Below, piece by piece: positions 11,806 through 22,596 of a DNA stretch of 64,000 nt. A program made the position numbers and the translations under genes. How positions within the stretch are numbered: the first letter of the stretch is position 1; the number at the start of each line of letters is the position of its first letter. Source of the stretch: Exophiala sp. HKRS030 (lineage: Eukaryota; Ascomycota; Eurotiomycetes; Chaetothyriales; Herpotrichiellaceae); contig JAHWDD010000006.1 in the NCBI GenBank assembly GCA_023897205.1, forward strand, positions 3,162,001-3,226,000, in the 5' to 3' direction. Below the pieces are notes generated by a model. The model saw only the letters and a list, made by a program, of their open reading frames with translations, was not told the origin of the DNA and made no database searches.

Positions 11806-12835
11806 TGCGACGGCCTAGTCACGTGGGTGCTGATGAATGGCAATAAGAAGAAATGGCGAGACGATGTTGAGGAGATGTTGAGCTTCCAAGGGAGGTGAGT
11901 CTGATGTAGAATGGGTGGTTTTATACAAGGCGCACAATGCAGACGAGATCGAGGGTGATTCCAGTCGGCATCATGATGAGGGTCAAGCGAGGCGGCTCGA
12001 CAGGCCATGGTTGAACAACGAATTGAAAGATCGGGAAGCACCATGTGCTGGATGATTCACAGGCTTCTGATGAAGAAAGAAAGTATTCACTCACATAGTG
12101 CCTGGGAAAGTGTTCAAGTGACTCGATGACTGGAATGCCTCAGCCATGGCCTTTCTTCCACAATCCGCCCCTCGTCGGACCCTCCCCCTTTGATAGTGGG
12201 AAAACTGATGCCAAGACGCCAAGGAGCATAAGATGGTCAAGAGATGGAAGATGGGCACCTTACGGGCTTGAAGGGGCTTGGAGGGCTTGAAGGGCTTGAA
12301 GGAACCTTAGGAGTCAAAATGCAAAAATAAGGGTGAAGGGCTGTGCAAATCTTGTCTCAGTTCCAAGAGGCTAGGGTTGTTGGCAGTTTGTCCAATAGTA
12401 CATCACTTACATGGCACGTGCAGCCGTGGAACATATAAACACACCACATCTCCCCTACCACCGACAGTGACATCGTGGTCTTTCTCATCAACTCCTGGCT
12501 ACCACAAGCGAACAAGCAACTGGTCGTCTGCAACTCTGCATCACCTGTTCTACCTGCGCTACCTGTCCATGACTCCATGGGTGTGTTAAATCCTTCCATG
12601 GACCTTCTACCCCCGGGCTTGGTCTCGTCAAGAAGGTAGCAATTGTCACATCATCCACAACACAAGCGATCTAGAGAGGCGGAGAGGCGGGAGAGGCGTC
12701 CAACGATATGCTCTCATCATCATTGACCATTGACCATTGACCAGGCCGTAACCAGAGCCGTTTTGCCTTTCTCGAATTTGCCTACATATACTCCGTACTC
12801 GCGTAAACCGTCTTTGATTGATAATTGCTCAAGGC
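11806..12835. other. Intergenic, 1.0 kb: promoter of MFS gene and 3' flank of SEC6
   Basis: The region holds GGCTTGAAGG-type short direct repeats at about 12264-12300, a threefold CATTGAC repeat at 12721-12741 and one TACTCCGTAC word at 12789-12798. I see no gene. Confidence 0.45.
12721..12741. repeat. Tandem CATTGAC x3
   Basis: Three exact 7 bp copies in tandem, just 3' of the SEC6 coding region. A minor microsatellite. Confidence 0.8.
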
Positions 12836-15148
12836 TCACTTCACCTTACCCATGACCGTGTCCATACCTCGTTCTGTATAGGTACTAGCAGCTGCTCGCT
12901 TGACGGCTGTGATCATTCCACGATCCCATTCGTCCCGAGTTTTCAGCACACCCTCAACCCACGACAATTGCAGATCCCAGAATTCACTCTTGAACCGCTC
13001 GTATACTCCGACTACTTCACTTTTGTCTGCTTCTAACAATTGAACAGTAAAGTTCACAGCCTTCCACTTGGGTTTGATTGTTTCGTTAAAAGCGTCTGGA
13101 TATTTCTCAAAAAATGCAAATGCCGCGAGAACGTCATCTCTGAACTTGGCGGGAAACGGTTCGCCTCTTCGGAATTTTACTCCACGATTGCTGCGGATGG
13201 CTGTCAGATACGCAACCAATAACGTGTCCGAGAGCTCTTCAATCAAGATGTCCAGTAGTGACGGGTGGAGTACTGTATTGTAGTCCGAAATATAGTCGTC
13301 GAAAGTAGTAACGATCCTCTGTAGTGCAGTCTGCTCATACCATTTTCCTGGAACAAAGAGCTCACCCATGATCGTGCGGAAGTCCACTCTGAAGATCAGT
13401 TGGACAAAGGCGTTAATGCAATGCGTCGCCAAGTCTACATAGCCATCTCGAAGAGCGTCCATTTCTGTCGTGCCATTCGTCGACATGAACTTTGTCGATG
13501 GAGGTGTCGGCAGTTTGGTAAAATCTTCTCGGAAACGAGTTAGATAGCCTTTCTGTGCGGTGGGGTCATCTACCACGTCCCCGGCCGCATCGTCAACACA
13601 AGCGATCTGATCATTTGCGATCGCAAGAAGCCAATCTTGCAGTGGCTGGAGCGTTTCGAGAAGTTCGGGAGTCGGGTTTTTGTATCTGTCCACTTCTTCA
13701 TCAACCGTTCTCTCCCATTGCTGTTGTCTGGATTTTAGAGCACTGAACATTGCACTCATAACACCTTCAACCACATCTTCGCGTTCAGAATCACCTGCCG
13801 CAACCGCTTGTTCATGCAACATGCGCCACATGTCGCCAAGTGTCTTAGTCCTGAAGTGGCCATCTGGATCTTGTTCGATGGCATCTGACACACGGGAAGT
13901 GAAGTTCTTCCTATCCGTGACGTACATCCGATCAATCCAAGAATTGAGAGCCTTTGTGATAAGATTCCGATAATCCCGAATCAAATCACCTTCACGAGAA
14001 TCCAGCACGTGTGGTTTTAGTTGGCTTGGAGAATAATCCAGCTTCTTCATCTTCTTGTAGTAGACGTCAATATAGTGAACAATAGCCAGCATCATTGGCG
14101 ATCGAAGGTTTTGATCATCCACAAACGATACCAAGAAATCGTGCATTTGCTTGTGATAGATATTGACATAAGTGTCGTAGATCTTCCACTTTTTGGGAAA
14201 GAGATTCTGCATGCCTTGCTTGGACACAAAAAGATCGTTGAAGTACCATTTGGTATGTTTTTCCAATTTCTCAGGATCGTCTTGGAATTCTTGTCTGGTC
14301 TGTTCAAACTTGGCTTGGGCGACGGCTTCAATGGCTTGAATGAACTTTTCTTTGTAGCCACGGATTGTTTTTGGACCGATAGTGAATGATGTGAACTTGC
14401 TGACAAGATCTTGATGGTCTTTTTGAGCATCTTGTAAAGCCCGGACACGTTGGTCGTTCTTCTCTTCTGACGCGATCACAATGGCGAGTCGAACGATGAT
14501 GCCGTTTCCGTCTCTTTGCACGAAGTCGATCAGATTCAGACATATCTGACCAATATGGTCGTCAAACAAGTCAATCACGTTGTCTAGTTGCTGAAACCAG
14601 TCGAGTAGGGTCTGCTCCAAGCTGTCGTCTTTTGCTCTTCTGATCTGATCCAACGCTTCATCCCGAAAATCCCGTAGTTTGGTCAGACGCATGTGAGCTT
14701 CGAGTAGATTGGGTTGATTTTCCAAATCGTTCTCGTCGTCCTCGAGCAGTCGTTGTACATAGGCACAGTCTCTTTCGAAGGTGTCCAGACCTGCCTGCAT
14801 AGCCCGTGTGGCCTCGAAATTCCGATGTACCCGGGCCAAGTAATCCAACTGGGGGAAGTTTTTGCGAATTGCTTGAGCTTGTTCACATAGATCGTGAATA
14901 CTCTTCATCTCGTCCTTTATCTGACCGACCAATTTCTGACCTTCTGAGAGTGTCAACATGCCATTCTGTGTTGTATCCAAATGCTCTTTTAATCCCTCCC
15001 GAAGTCTCGAGTCTACATCTCCTTTCCTTCGACTGATTTCGGCCTTTAAACTTGTGATCTTTTCCAAATCTTCCGGTGTTCTGAGGACATCTTGAATTCG
15101 AGGCATACCCATACTGCCACCGGTAGTGGCAGCTGCGGTGACAGCCAT
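12836..15148 (-). CDS. SEC6: Exocyst complex subunit Sec6
   Basis: One uninterrupted minus-strand frame of 770 aa, close to the usual 750-800 aa of fungal Sec6. The N-terminus is a long coiled-coil region (EISRRKGDVDSRLREGLKEH and onwards, residues about 25-200). Helical CorEx-bundle repeats of the Sec6 fold follow. Characteristic blocks include LDYLARVHRNFEATR, KWYFNDLFVSKQGMQNLFPK, VYYKKMKKLDYSP and the C-terminal LHPSLLDILIEELSDTLLVAYL. Sec6 is a core member of the eight-subunit exocyst that tethers secretory vesicles to the plasma membrane at hyphal tips and septa. The ATG at 15148 gives a short Ala/Thr/Gly-rich start; a second ATG 12 codons on is possible. No intron is needed. Its neighbours are not functionally related. 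Confidence 0.95.
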   Translation of the reverse strand: MAVTAAATTGGSMGMPRIQDVLRTPEDLEKITSLKAEISRRKGDVDSRLREGLKEHLDTTQNGMLTLSEGQKLVGQIKDEMKSIHDLCEQAQAIRKNFPQLDYLARVHRNFEATRAMQAGLDTFERDCAYVQRLLEDDENDLENQPNLLEAHMRLTKLRDFRDEALDQIRRAKDDSLEQTLLDWFQQLDNVIDLFDDHIGQICLNLIDFVQRDGNGIIVRLAIVIASEEKNDQRVRALQDAQKDHQDLVSKFTSFTIGPKTIRGYKEKFIQAIEAVAQAKFEQTRQEFQDDPEKLEKHTKWYFNDLFVSKQGMQNLFPKKWKIYDTYVNIYHKQMHDFLVSFVDDQNLRSPMMLAIVHYIDVYYKKMKKLDYSPSQLKPHVLDSREGDLIRDYRNLITKALNSWIDRMYVTDRKNFTSRVSDAIEQDPDGHFRTKTLGDMWRMLHEQAVAAGDSEREDVVEGVMSAMFSALKSRQQQWERTVDEEVDRYKNPTPELLETLQPLQDWLLAIANDQIACVDDAAGDVVDDPTAQKGYLTRFREDFTKLPTPPSTKFMSTNGTTEMDALRDGYVDLATHCINAFVQLIFRVDFRTIMGELFVPGKWYEQTALQRIVTTFDDYISDYNTVLHPSLLDILIEELSDTLLVAYLTAIRSNRGVKFRRGEPFPAKFRDDVLAAFAFFEKYPDAFNETIKPKWKAVNFTVQLLEADKSEVVGVYERFKSEFWDLQLSWVEGVLKTRDEWDRGMITAVKRAAASTYTERGMDTVMGKVK

Positions 15149-15742
15149 TCTGGCGGTTTCAATGTATTGAATCGACGTGTCGGTCTATGCCGCAATGGCC
15201 AGACGAACTGGACCTTTGAGCCTATCTCATCTCTCTAAGTTGCAGATTTAGGGACGACGTGTGGTTCGTGGAGAATTCATAAGATTTCGGTTGGAGACAA
15301 GTCTCAAGAAAGACTGGGTTGGTGGCTTAAAAGTGCTGACTCGATTATGGAATAAAGAGAGTTGATATCAAGACATCCGCATCGAAAAGTACGGGGAATT
15401 GTCAGATGCGGGACGAACAAAATGATTGGTGTACAGCGTTTAGCCTCGCCCCGGCGAACGACCGCCCGAGCCCTCCCCTAAGGGACCCACTGTAGGGGTG
15501 GTAGGCTCTCGGGCTTTCGGGCTGCAAGGTGCCTAAAACCACTCCCGATGAAACTCTCAGGCACACCAATTAACCCTAAGCTATGTTTAACTACCTACAC
15601 CGCAGGTGTCCAGCTAACTAACTGAGTTAGCTATCTTGGCCCTCGCTCAATCGAAGCAATAAATACCATGCTGATCTTATGATCACAGTCTCTTCGACCC
15701 AACAGTACGTGTTTCATCCCTCCATGCCTTACGCGCGCCCAA
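15149..15742. other. Intergenic, 0.6 kb
   Basis: This is the promoter of SEC6 (minus strand) and the 3' flank of the ammonium transporter. A GC-rich segment at 15440-15540 carries CCCTCCCCTAAGGGACCC-like short inverted pieces. No gene is supported. Confidence 0.4.
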
Positions 15743-17355
15743 TCACGCCTGCTTTGTCGATTTGGTTCCACTACCACTAGCAGCCTCGTCGCTGACCTCA
15801 CGTCCAACATCAACTCCGTCAAGGACACCACTACCACTTACTTTCTCCTCATCTTCACGAGGTCTCCCGTATCGATCGTCATAATCCTATGTGGTAGATC
15901 TTGTCAGTCTCTCTCTTTTTTTTTGATTGGAAAGGGATATGTTTTCATACATGTCTTCCGTCATGGAAAAATGCGTAAGGAAGCTCGCCGTGAACTTCAC
16001 CGTCACCGATCAGCAATTGATCTTCATTGTATCTGAGCGGAATCCTGAGGACGTATTTGATGAATAGGCAGATGGCACTAGTCCAGAAGATGTTCCACCC
16101 AATGACGAAGAGAAAACCGACAATCTGAACCCAGACTTGTCGTCCATTCCCGTCAATTGCCCCTCCGACGGGTGCAAGGGCAAATGCAGCCACTCCTTCG
16201 CTGGTTGCGAAAAGTCCAGTCAGGAATCCTCCTACGATGCCACCAACCAGGTGAGTATGAAAATCTCCAACAACATCATCGGAGAATTCAAGGAACCATC
16301 TTTGCTTCCCCAGAATGTTCATCGAGATCCATGGGATTGAGCCTGAACAAATACCAATGATGAATGCTCCCCATCCAGCGACGAAGCCAGCAGCTGGAGT
16401 GATGGCGACGAGCCCCGTAATGATGCCCTGGATTGCTCCGATCACGGCAGGCTTCTTGAAGAAAATCAAGTCCATGAATGTCCAGGTGAGCATACTCACT
16501 GCCGTACAAAGGTTTGTATTGAGCACAGCTGCTCCAGCATCTGGCGAGGCGGTATATGGATCACCACCATTGAAGCCATTCCAGCCTAGCCAGAGGAGAC
16601 CGACACCGACAAGTGCTAGCAGGACGTTATTTGGGTGGAAGTCATTTCGGTCGCGCGGATGGCGTGGTCCAACCCAGTAGGCAAGGACCCAGCCAGCAGT
16701 TCCTGAGGAGACATGGATGACATATCCTCCGGAATAATCCAGAACTCCCAGGTCAAATAGAAATCCACCGCCCCAAATGCTGAATGCGCCAACTGTATAG
16801 CTCAAGGTAAGCCAAAGAGGGACAAAAACCATCCAGGCAAGGAAGTTCATTCTTGCCAGAGCGGCGCCTGCGATGAGGACCAATGTGATGGCAGCGAACA
16901 CGAACTGGAAGTATACCACTGTCGGTGTGCGTCAGCTTAACCTTGGATAAGATGACAATGGCATCGAGGGGAAGGAACTTACTGGTTGACATTGGATATG
17001 CTGCGTGTACCCCTGCTTCGGGCAAGTATGCTTGCTCCAGCTCATAATTCATCGCAAGGGCAGGTCCTGGAACTCCAACGAAGGGCAACATCTGTTTGCC
17101 AAAGGCGGTCTTGTATGCAAAGATCACCCAGCATACGAGGACCATTGCGAAGGCATAAAGAACCATGAAGGCTGAGTTAATGGCCCACTTCTTCTTCACC
17201 AACCCAGCATACATGACCATCAGTCCTGGGACCGACTGAAGCCCAACCAAAGTTGCCGCCGTTAATTGCCACGCATTGTCACCGTTGTTGAGCCAATCTG
17301 GTGCCACAAGCTGGTCAGCGTCCCACCGACGGTGAGCAAAACTGGCACGAGACAT
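15743..17355 (-). CDS. Ammonium transporter (AMT/MEP family)
   Basis: Three exons on the minus strand: 16983-17355, 15951-16918 and 15743-15886, 494 aa. Intron 1 (64 bp, CAGTAAGT...ACAG) restores ...PMSTMVYFQFVFAAIT. Intron 2 (64 bp, GTATGA...ATAG) joins FFHDGRH to DYDDRYGRPREDEEK, a tail like that of other fungal ammonium transporters; without this splice the frame stops after one more codon. Eleven membrane segments are expected. The AMT signature is DYSGGYVIHVSSGTAGW, with Ser where Ala is usual after the aromatic residue. The two pore histidines are the one in GGYVIHV and the one in GDFHTHLVGG. The protein imports NH4+/NH3 at the plasma membrane. The Mep1/2/3 type and a sensor role cannot be told by eye. 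GATA-factor sites lie 570-1010 bp upstream. Confidence 0.93.
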
Positions 17356-19108
17356 CGGCGACGACTAATTGAATGAGGACGTGCCTATGTAGCAGAAATA
17401 TGTGTGGTTCTAAGGTATGGACAGAAATGGCAGGGCGCAGTCTTCCTGAGTAAGTTTGCGAATTCTCAGAGGCAGCGGCACGATTTCTTCAAGTATTTGA
17501 GCTTCAACACGGATATGGCAATGGGCACGACCGCCAGGGAACTTTCCCTAGCTCTTGACTTCCATGCTTTTTGAGCATGCCATGCTAACACGGACCAGTG
17601 TGGACCAGGATTCAAACGACGTCTACCCTGGTGGAATCCACTCCAAGCATCGAGTCGCCGTCTGTCGCAGGGAATGTTGCCACGCGATCGATCGAAATCA
17701 GAAGCTAGCACAGCACATTGAATCCCTTCATCAATCTCTCGCTACGCTACGAGCATTAGTCTCGGTATCTACACCTGCCTGAGAGAGCAATCGACTGGGT
17801 TTGCAAGAATCCTCTTGGTCGCCTGAGGATTGAAGTAGACTATTTCAAGCGCCGACCCGAGCAGCACCCAAATATCAAAGACAACCACTACAAGGTAGTA
17901 ATAGTAGCCAATAGCATAGATTGAGCTTATCAGAGCTTGGCATAAGGAAGCATTGCTTAAAGTTGTTAAACTCTGCTAAGCTTTATGGGGAAGTCCCGCA
18001 TTGATCGCCTTCTCAAATCCTCACCCAGTCATCGTACAGAGAAGCCGTGGACTTGTCGCAAATACACGGGGACTCGTAGAGTTACGCGTACTGCAACGAT
18101 GGCGTTACCGAAGCGGGAGCTCCAACTCCAGCAAATGATGATAAGAGGAGGACTCGACAAATCAGGGTGTGGTTTAGGCCCCTGCCCGTTGCTCTACCGA
18201 TAGAACAATCCCGTCCCCCTAGGTCACAATCCCTTCATCCCTGTCAACCTTCCCGGAACAGGTAAAAGGAAGACAGGATTGGGGTGTGGTGGTCAGGTTT
18301 CCGATTGTTGAATGAGTTAGTCAAATAGATTCACTAAGAAAATCTCTCGCTATCTACCGCTGATAGGTATATCGACCTGTGATTTGTACAAGGTCCTCAA
18401 CCTCACAGCACATGTGACTGTCGCAAGTCTTTCATCACGCTATAACACACAAATAGCTCGAGTCAACAGGATCGCAACACACCATCTTCGATCAAGACGA
18501 CCAGAGTGATGGTCCGAAATGGAGGGAATAACCTTCTGTGAAGTTTACATCCCCTCAAATAGCCGGTACTCTCTGCGGGAAAATCCACAGGAACGATCCA
18601 AATAGCATTCGATTCAGCATTGAGCCCAGGTGCTTTCTGAGATTGGCAGTACGAGGATGGTCTCGTGTCCTGAATTCGATCACAATTCGTAGCAAGTCAT
18701 TGCTCGAAGGAGAATCAATGGAAGACTTTGTCAAAGATGGTGTGTAGTCAAGTCGAGAAGAGATGATTTGCAATGGTTCGGATGGTGGCTTTGCGACAAT
18801 CATAATAACTACAACAGTCAGTTCAACGTATAGATATGGACACGGAAAGGAATCTGAAGAAGGCGTTTTAGTGGCGCACGTGGACCGAGAAGCTCCTTCA
18901 AAACGGCGGCACAATTGTCCCAATGTGGCTTAGTTTTCCATGCGAACCTGCACCATCTGCGAACATTTATTGCAGCTCCAAGTCATCCTTCCACCTCAAC
19001 ACCAAGCCGAAACATTTCTTTGCGACCCAGCCAGTGGCTGCGACATATCAGCATCCCGGCTAACATCTGTTCTCTGATATATACACGGTCTCATTGCCAA
19101 CCAAAACA
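17356..19108. other. Intergenic, 1.75 kb, divergent promoters of ammonium transporter and mitochondrial uL30m
   Basis: Short open frames on both strands show no conserved motif. The left two thirds contain a cluster of GATA-type sites (separate entry). AT-rich stretches with TATA-like sequence (GATATATACACGG, about 19077) lie just upstream of the uL30m start. Confidence 0.45.
17927..18366 (-). promoter_or_regulatory. Cluster of HGATAR sites upstream of the ammonium transporter
   Basis: Five matches to the HGATAR core recognised by the nitrogen GATA factors AreA/NIT2 are visible: TTATCA 17927-17932 (TGATAA on minus), TGATAA 18139-18144, CGATAG 18198-18203, CTATCT 18350-18355 (AGATAG on minus) and TGATAG 18361-18366. 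They lie 570-1010 bp upstream of the transporter ATG. Control by nitrogen metabolite repression is known for this gene family; its use here is inferred. Confidence 0.45.
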
Positions 19109-19378
19109 ATGTCCTACTTCCGAATCACCCTGATCCGGTCCGCCATTGGTCTTCCCGCAAAATCCACCAATGTCCTCAAAGCCCTAGGTCTACGCAAGCG
19201 AATGGCCACCGTCTTCCATCCCGTCACACAGTCGGTTGCCGGTCAGATTATGAAAGTCAAAGAACTTGTCGCTGTTTCCGAAGTCGACAAGCCCCTCACC
19301 CGACAGGAGGTGCATCAAGAAAGAGTTCCTGACAAGGGTTATTATGTCGAATCAAGAGCTAGTGAGCGAGTTATCTAA
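19109..19378 (+). CDS. MRPL33: Mitochondrial large-subunit ribosomal protein uL30m
   Basis: Single exon, 89 aa. The ATG at 19109 ([16 protein letters not shown]) is preferred to one five codons upstream, because the family begins directly with the beta strand that carries FRITLIRS. The uL30 fold is clear: strand [13 protein letters not shown], then the helix-strand part with [16 protein letters not shown] and the terminal [19 protein letters not shown] 30-residue basic/acidic tail follows, as in other filamentous fungi. It is a component of the 54S mitoribosomal subunit. The gene lies alone between long non-coding stretches. Confidence 0.93.
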   Translation: MSYFRITLIRSAIGLPAKSTNVLKALGLRKRMATVFHPVTQSVAGQIMKVKELVAVSEVDKPLTRQEVHQERVPDKGYYVESRASERVI

Positions 19379-20494
19379 GAAGCTGGACCTTTCAGTACTA
19401 TCGGAGGGCTGGGGAATCTTTCAACATATCTCTGCGACGAAGTATTCCGCCGCGAGACGAATCTAGAGCTTGCTTCGGGGGTCATCGCCAAGATCCTCCT
19501 CATCCATGGCCGTATGGAGCTGCACACAATTCGGGGATGCAATATTTGAGGAACAATGACACCAACCTGCATCCTTGCACATTACGCGTGCCTAAGGTCG
19601 CTCGATACTCAAGCATAATGCGATGAAAGATATGCCACCGGAACGGAAACTGATCGCACAGATCAGTCATTCGGTACCCTTAGAGGCGTGTCAGCGACCT
19701 GCAATTGGCAAGGATGTCGAGGTTCTGAATAGCCAGGTCCGGGATGTCTGTGCATATGGATTACTTCACAGCGAAGCGCTCCAGAGGTGTCGAATCTGGA
19801 TTGACCACGACGATGGAGTTTCACAACATCGTGTTCGGCACTTCCAAGTCGGTTGCGCAATAGGAATGTCTCTCTTAACCTTTGCGGCCAGTCGGCTATT
19901 TTGAAGGAGGGCAAGACGTGGGCGAGGAAAGCAGCAGCAAGAGATCTCACATTGTATAGACTGCGCGGTTGTCCTAAGTGGGAACCGCGATGTAAATTAA
20001 CTAGTCACCATTTTTTCGTGCATAAAATGTATCAACATGATCTTCGAACACAGCTTCAACCTAGCAAGATAAGACGTGCATACTTGAATATATCCCAAAT
20101 TCACATGAGCGCAACCAAAGCATGAGAACACCATTCAATAATAACCACAATAGCAAGGCCATCACTGAGTGAAACCACACCACCCAATGACAGACGCTTG
20201 AAAGGAAAATTACTCCGACGGCTTCCCAAAACGAGGGAGCCCAGAGCCCAAACGCACCTCTCCAAATTGTCGTCATTTCCGGGGTACTATGCAAATCCAA
20301 CCGCATCTTCCATGGTATCAGGATACCTAGAAATTATCCATGCTTCAATACCTCCTTGTTCCTTCAATACATGAAAACTCATTAACCCCCTGATCAATTA
20401 CCCGTCGAGCTCCTTCTCGTTGCTGGTCTATCTGAACCGATCTCTTACGACTCAAAGCACAACAGACCCTGTCCTCCTCCAGCAGACAGCAACC
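19379..20494. other. Intergenic, 1.1 kb
   Basis: The 3' flank of uL30m and the frataxin promoter. Frames of 60-95 codons occur on both strands at 19623-20306 but overlap each other and have no recognisable motif. Nothing else is supported. Confidence 0.4.
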
Positions 20495-21430
20495 ATGAAA
20501 GCCGCACGTCTGCTTCCGCACCCTCACACCACCACCACTACTCCCAGCATCAGCAGCTCAAGCAGCCCAAGCAGCTCACTTCTACTCACCTCCACCCTCC
20601 TCCCACGCCGACACATTAGCACCTCCCGACCGCTCTGCCCTAGACCGCGCAGTGTCGCTACATCTGTACAACAACTCCAACACCAAACCCTTTACTCATG
20701 TTCATACTCCTACTCATCTGCACCCGGCTCCCTATCACAATCGCCATGCCGCACACGCCTCTTCAGCACACAGGCGTGCGGGCTGCGGGGCATCCTACCT
20801 GAAAGCTCGAACCCAGCAGCACCGAAGCCCGAAGCGCACGCCACCAGCGGCAGCGCCGCCGCACACCTGTCTGAGGCCGAGTACCACGAGATCGCAGACC
20901 AGTATCTCGACAGTCTGGTCTATGCGGCGGAAGAGCTCAGTGAGAAGAACGAGGAGGGGTGGGACGTGGAGTTTTCGGTATGTTCTTCTTCTCGTTCCCC
21001 TCTGTTTTTATAGGGTTCCTATATGGCACATGGCGGCTTTTGGTATGATAGTGCCTTTGTCTCTGTCTTACTGTCTTGATTGTATCACTTGATTTTCTGG
21101 TTTTCTGATCTTGTGTTGACGTGCGATTATCAGGCCGGTGTCTTGACGATAGCACACGCCGACCGAGGCAGCTGGGTGATCAACAAACAGCCGCCCAACA
21201 AGCAGATCTGGCTGTCGAGTCCCGAGTCCGGGCCCAAGCGCTACGATTGGGTGATTCCCGGTGCTGGGCAGCATGAGAAGGAAGGGTCGACGGTGGATCC
21301 TGGCGATGATGGCGTCGGTGGGAAATGGATCTATTTGAGGGATGGGAGTGGGTTGAGTGATTTGTTGAAGAGGGAGATTGGCGTCGTGGTGAGTCGTGAG
21401 GATGAGGCTGATGATGCTACGGGTTCGTAG
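20495..21430 (+). CDS. YFH1: Frataxin, mitochondrial iron-sulfur assembly factor
   Basis: Two exons, 20495-20977 and 21134-21430, with a 156 bp phase-0 intron (GTATGT...TATCAG); 259 aa. The first 125 residues are Ser/Thr/Pro/Arg-rich with few acids, as expected for a mitochondrial presequence, but unusually long. The frataxin fold starts at LSEAEYHEIADQYLDSL, whose acidic helix binds iron. It continues across the splice (WDVEFS joined to AGVLTIAH) and includes the conserved sheet residues of GSWVINKQPPNKQIWLSSP and RYDW. Frataxin acts in the matrix with the Nfs1-Isd11-Isu complex to promote Fe-S cluster synthesis. The gene converges on a minus-strand gene 262 bp away. Confidence 0.95.
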
Positions 21431-21692
21431 TCATTCGGGCTAGAGAGAATGACAGATTCATTGCTACAATGATGTTGAGTTCTGGGTTCTGGAAGACTGG
21501 GTCAAGATTATGATTTGACATCTCTTACTCCAACTTTCAGAACCGGCACACTCTACCTAGGAGTGTAAATTGACAAATTAAAGGCGATAGTAAAATGTAC
21601 CATATACATGTCCCTTGTCTCCTAATTCAATTAGGGTTTCCGTGGATCAATTTTTGCTAACGTCCCTCCTATTTCCTCTTGTTCCTTGTGGT

Positions 21693-22596
21693 TCATTTCC
21701 TCTTCTTTCCACCGGATCTTGGTGCACCACCAGCCGGTCTCGCAGGAGTCTGAGCCTGAGGCGCAGCAGGAACTCCACCACCTTGGACAGGGATGCCAGG
21801 CGCGTTGTTAAGGCGCTTGCTCATGATCTGCCTGGAGAAGAAACTGATGACAATCATCATCAACCAGCTCGGTGTGCTACCAAATCCCCACATGGCATAT
21901 CCGAATGGAATGTGGAGATTGAACTTGGCCAACCAGCCATCAAACGGATGCAGTGCACCGGCATATTCGGGGTATTTCAGATAACGTGCCTTGGTGGTGC
22001 TTGGAATTGTCACAAAATCATCAACAGTAGTGGTGGTGATGTTCAAGTTGACGATGTGCAGAGGGACAGGCGCTTGAGGGTCGGTCTTCTTGGGAACGCT
22101 GAAATGATAGATTGAAGGTAGAGTGGTTCCCCATGCGGTGCAGAGAACGGCTTCCTTCTCGCAATCCAGGTAGCCTAGATGAAGGGGGCAGTGTTGGAAC
22201 TGGGAAGGGCAGCCAACAAAGGTACAGCCTCCTGTGAAGTAATCAGCATATGGTTGAGGAAGTATGGTGACCACGGTCCGGAATCATCTTACATTCCACT
22301 TCTTGTCAACATGGCCACAGCGACCGAAACAGCTTTTGTTCCCACCAGTGACATAGACCAACCATTCTTCCTCAGTGTTGAGCTTTGGCGACAGCTTTCT
22401 TTCCCAGTTGCGAATGTTGATTCGCTCGACGTTCTTGTCCGCAATATATGCAGAGGCGGCTTCGACAGGGTTTGAGCCGGGATAAAGGATTTGGCCTTGT
22501 TAATCCATTCAGTAGCCTTATCTTGGAATGGCACTTGATCCTGCGCCGCCACCAGTGAGGTCAAGGCGGGAGTAAGAGAAGCGAAGAAAGATGCAT
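21693..22596 (-). CDS. Thioredoxin-like ER/membrane protein with three apparent frameshifts
   Basis: Proposed exons on the minus strand are 22293-22596 and 21693-22231, with a 61 bp intron (GTAAGA...CACAG). The ATG at 22596 opens a signal-peptide-like frame (MHLSSLLLL) that breaks after 11 codons. The coding signal then moves to a second frame (LTSLVAAQDQVPFQDKATEW), then to a third (NPVEAASAYIADKNVERINI), and in exon 2 shifts once more near a run of five C. Each break needs one extra base. The recognisable parts are a thioredoxin-like core with EEWLVYVTGGNKSCFGRC, LGYLDCEKEAVLCTAW and LPSIYHF, and a C-terminal membrane segment in TPSWLMMIVISFFSRQIM. The usual CxxC is replaced by CFGRC. Similar secretory-pathway proteins exist in Aspergillus-type fungi (memory, not searched). 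It is either a decaying gene or a set of base-call errors. Confidence 0.6.

Noticed and set aside
18165..18215. tRNA-like stretch on the minus strand (CGGTAGAGCAACGGG)
   Set aside because: It resembles a D-arm, but I find no matching acceptor stem or T-arm at the right distance.
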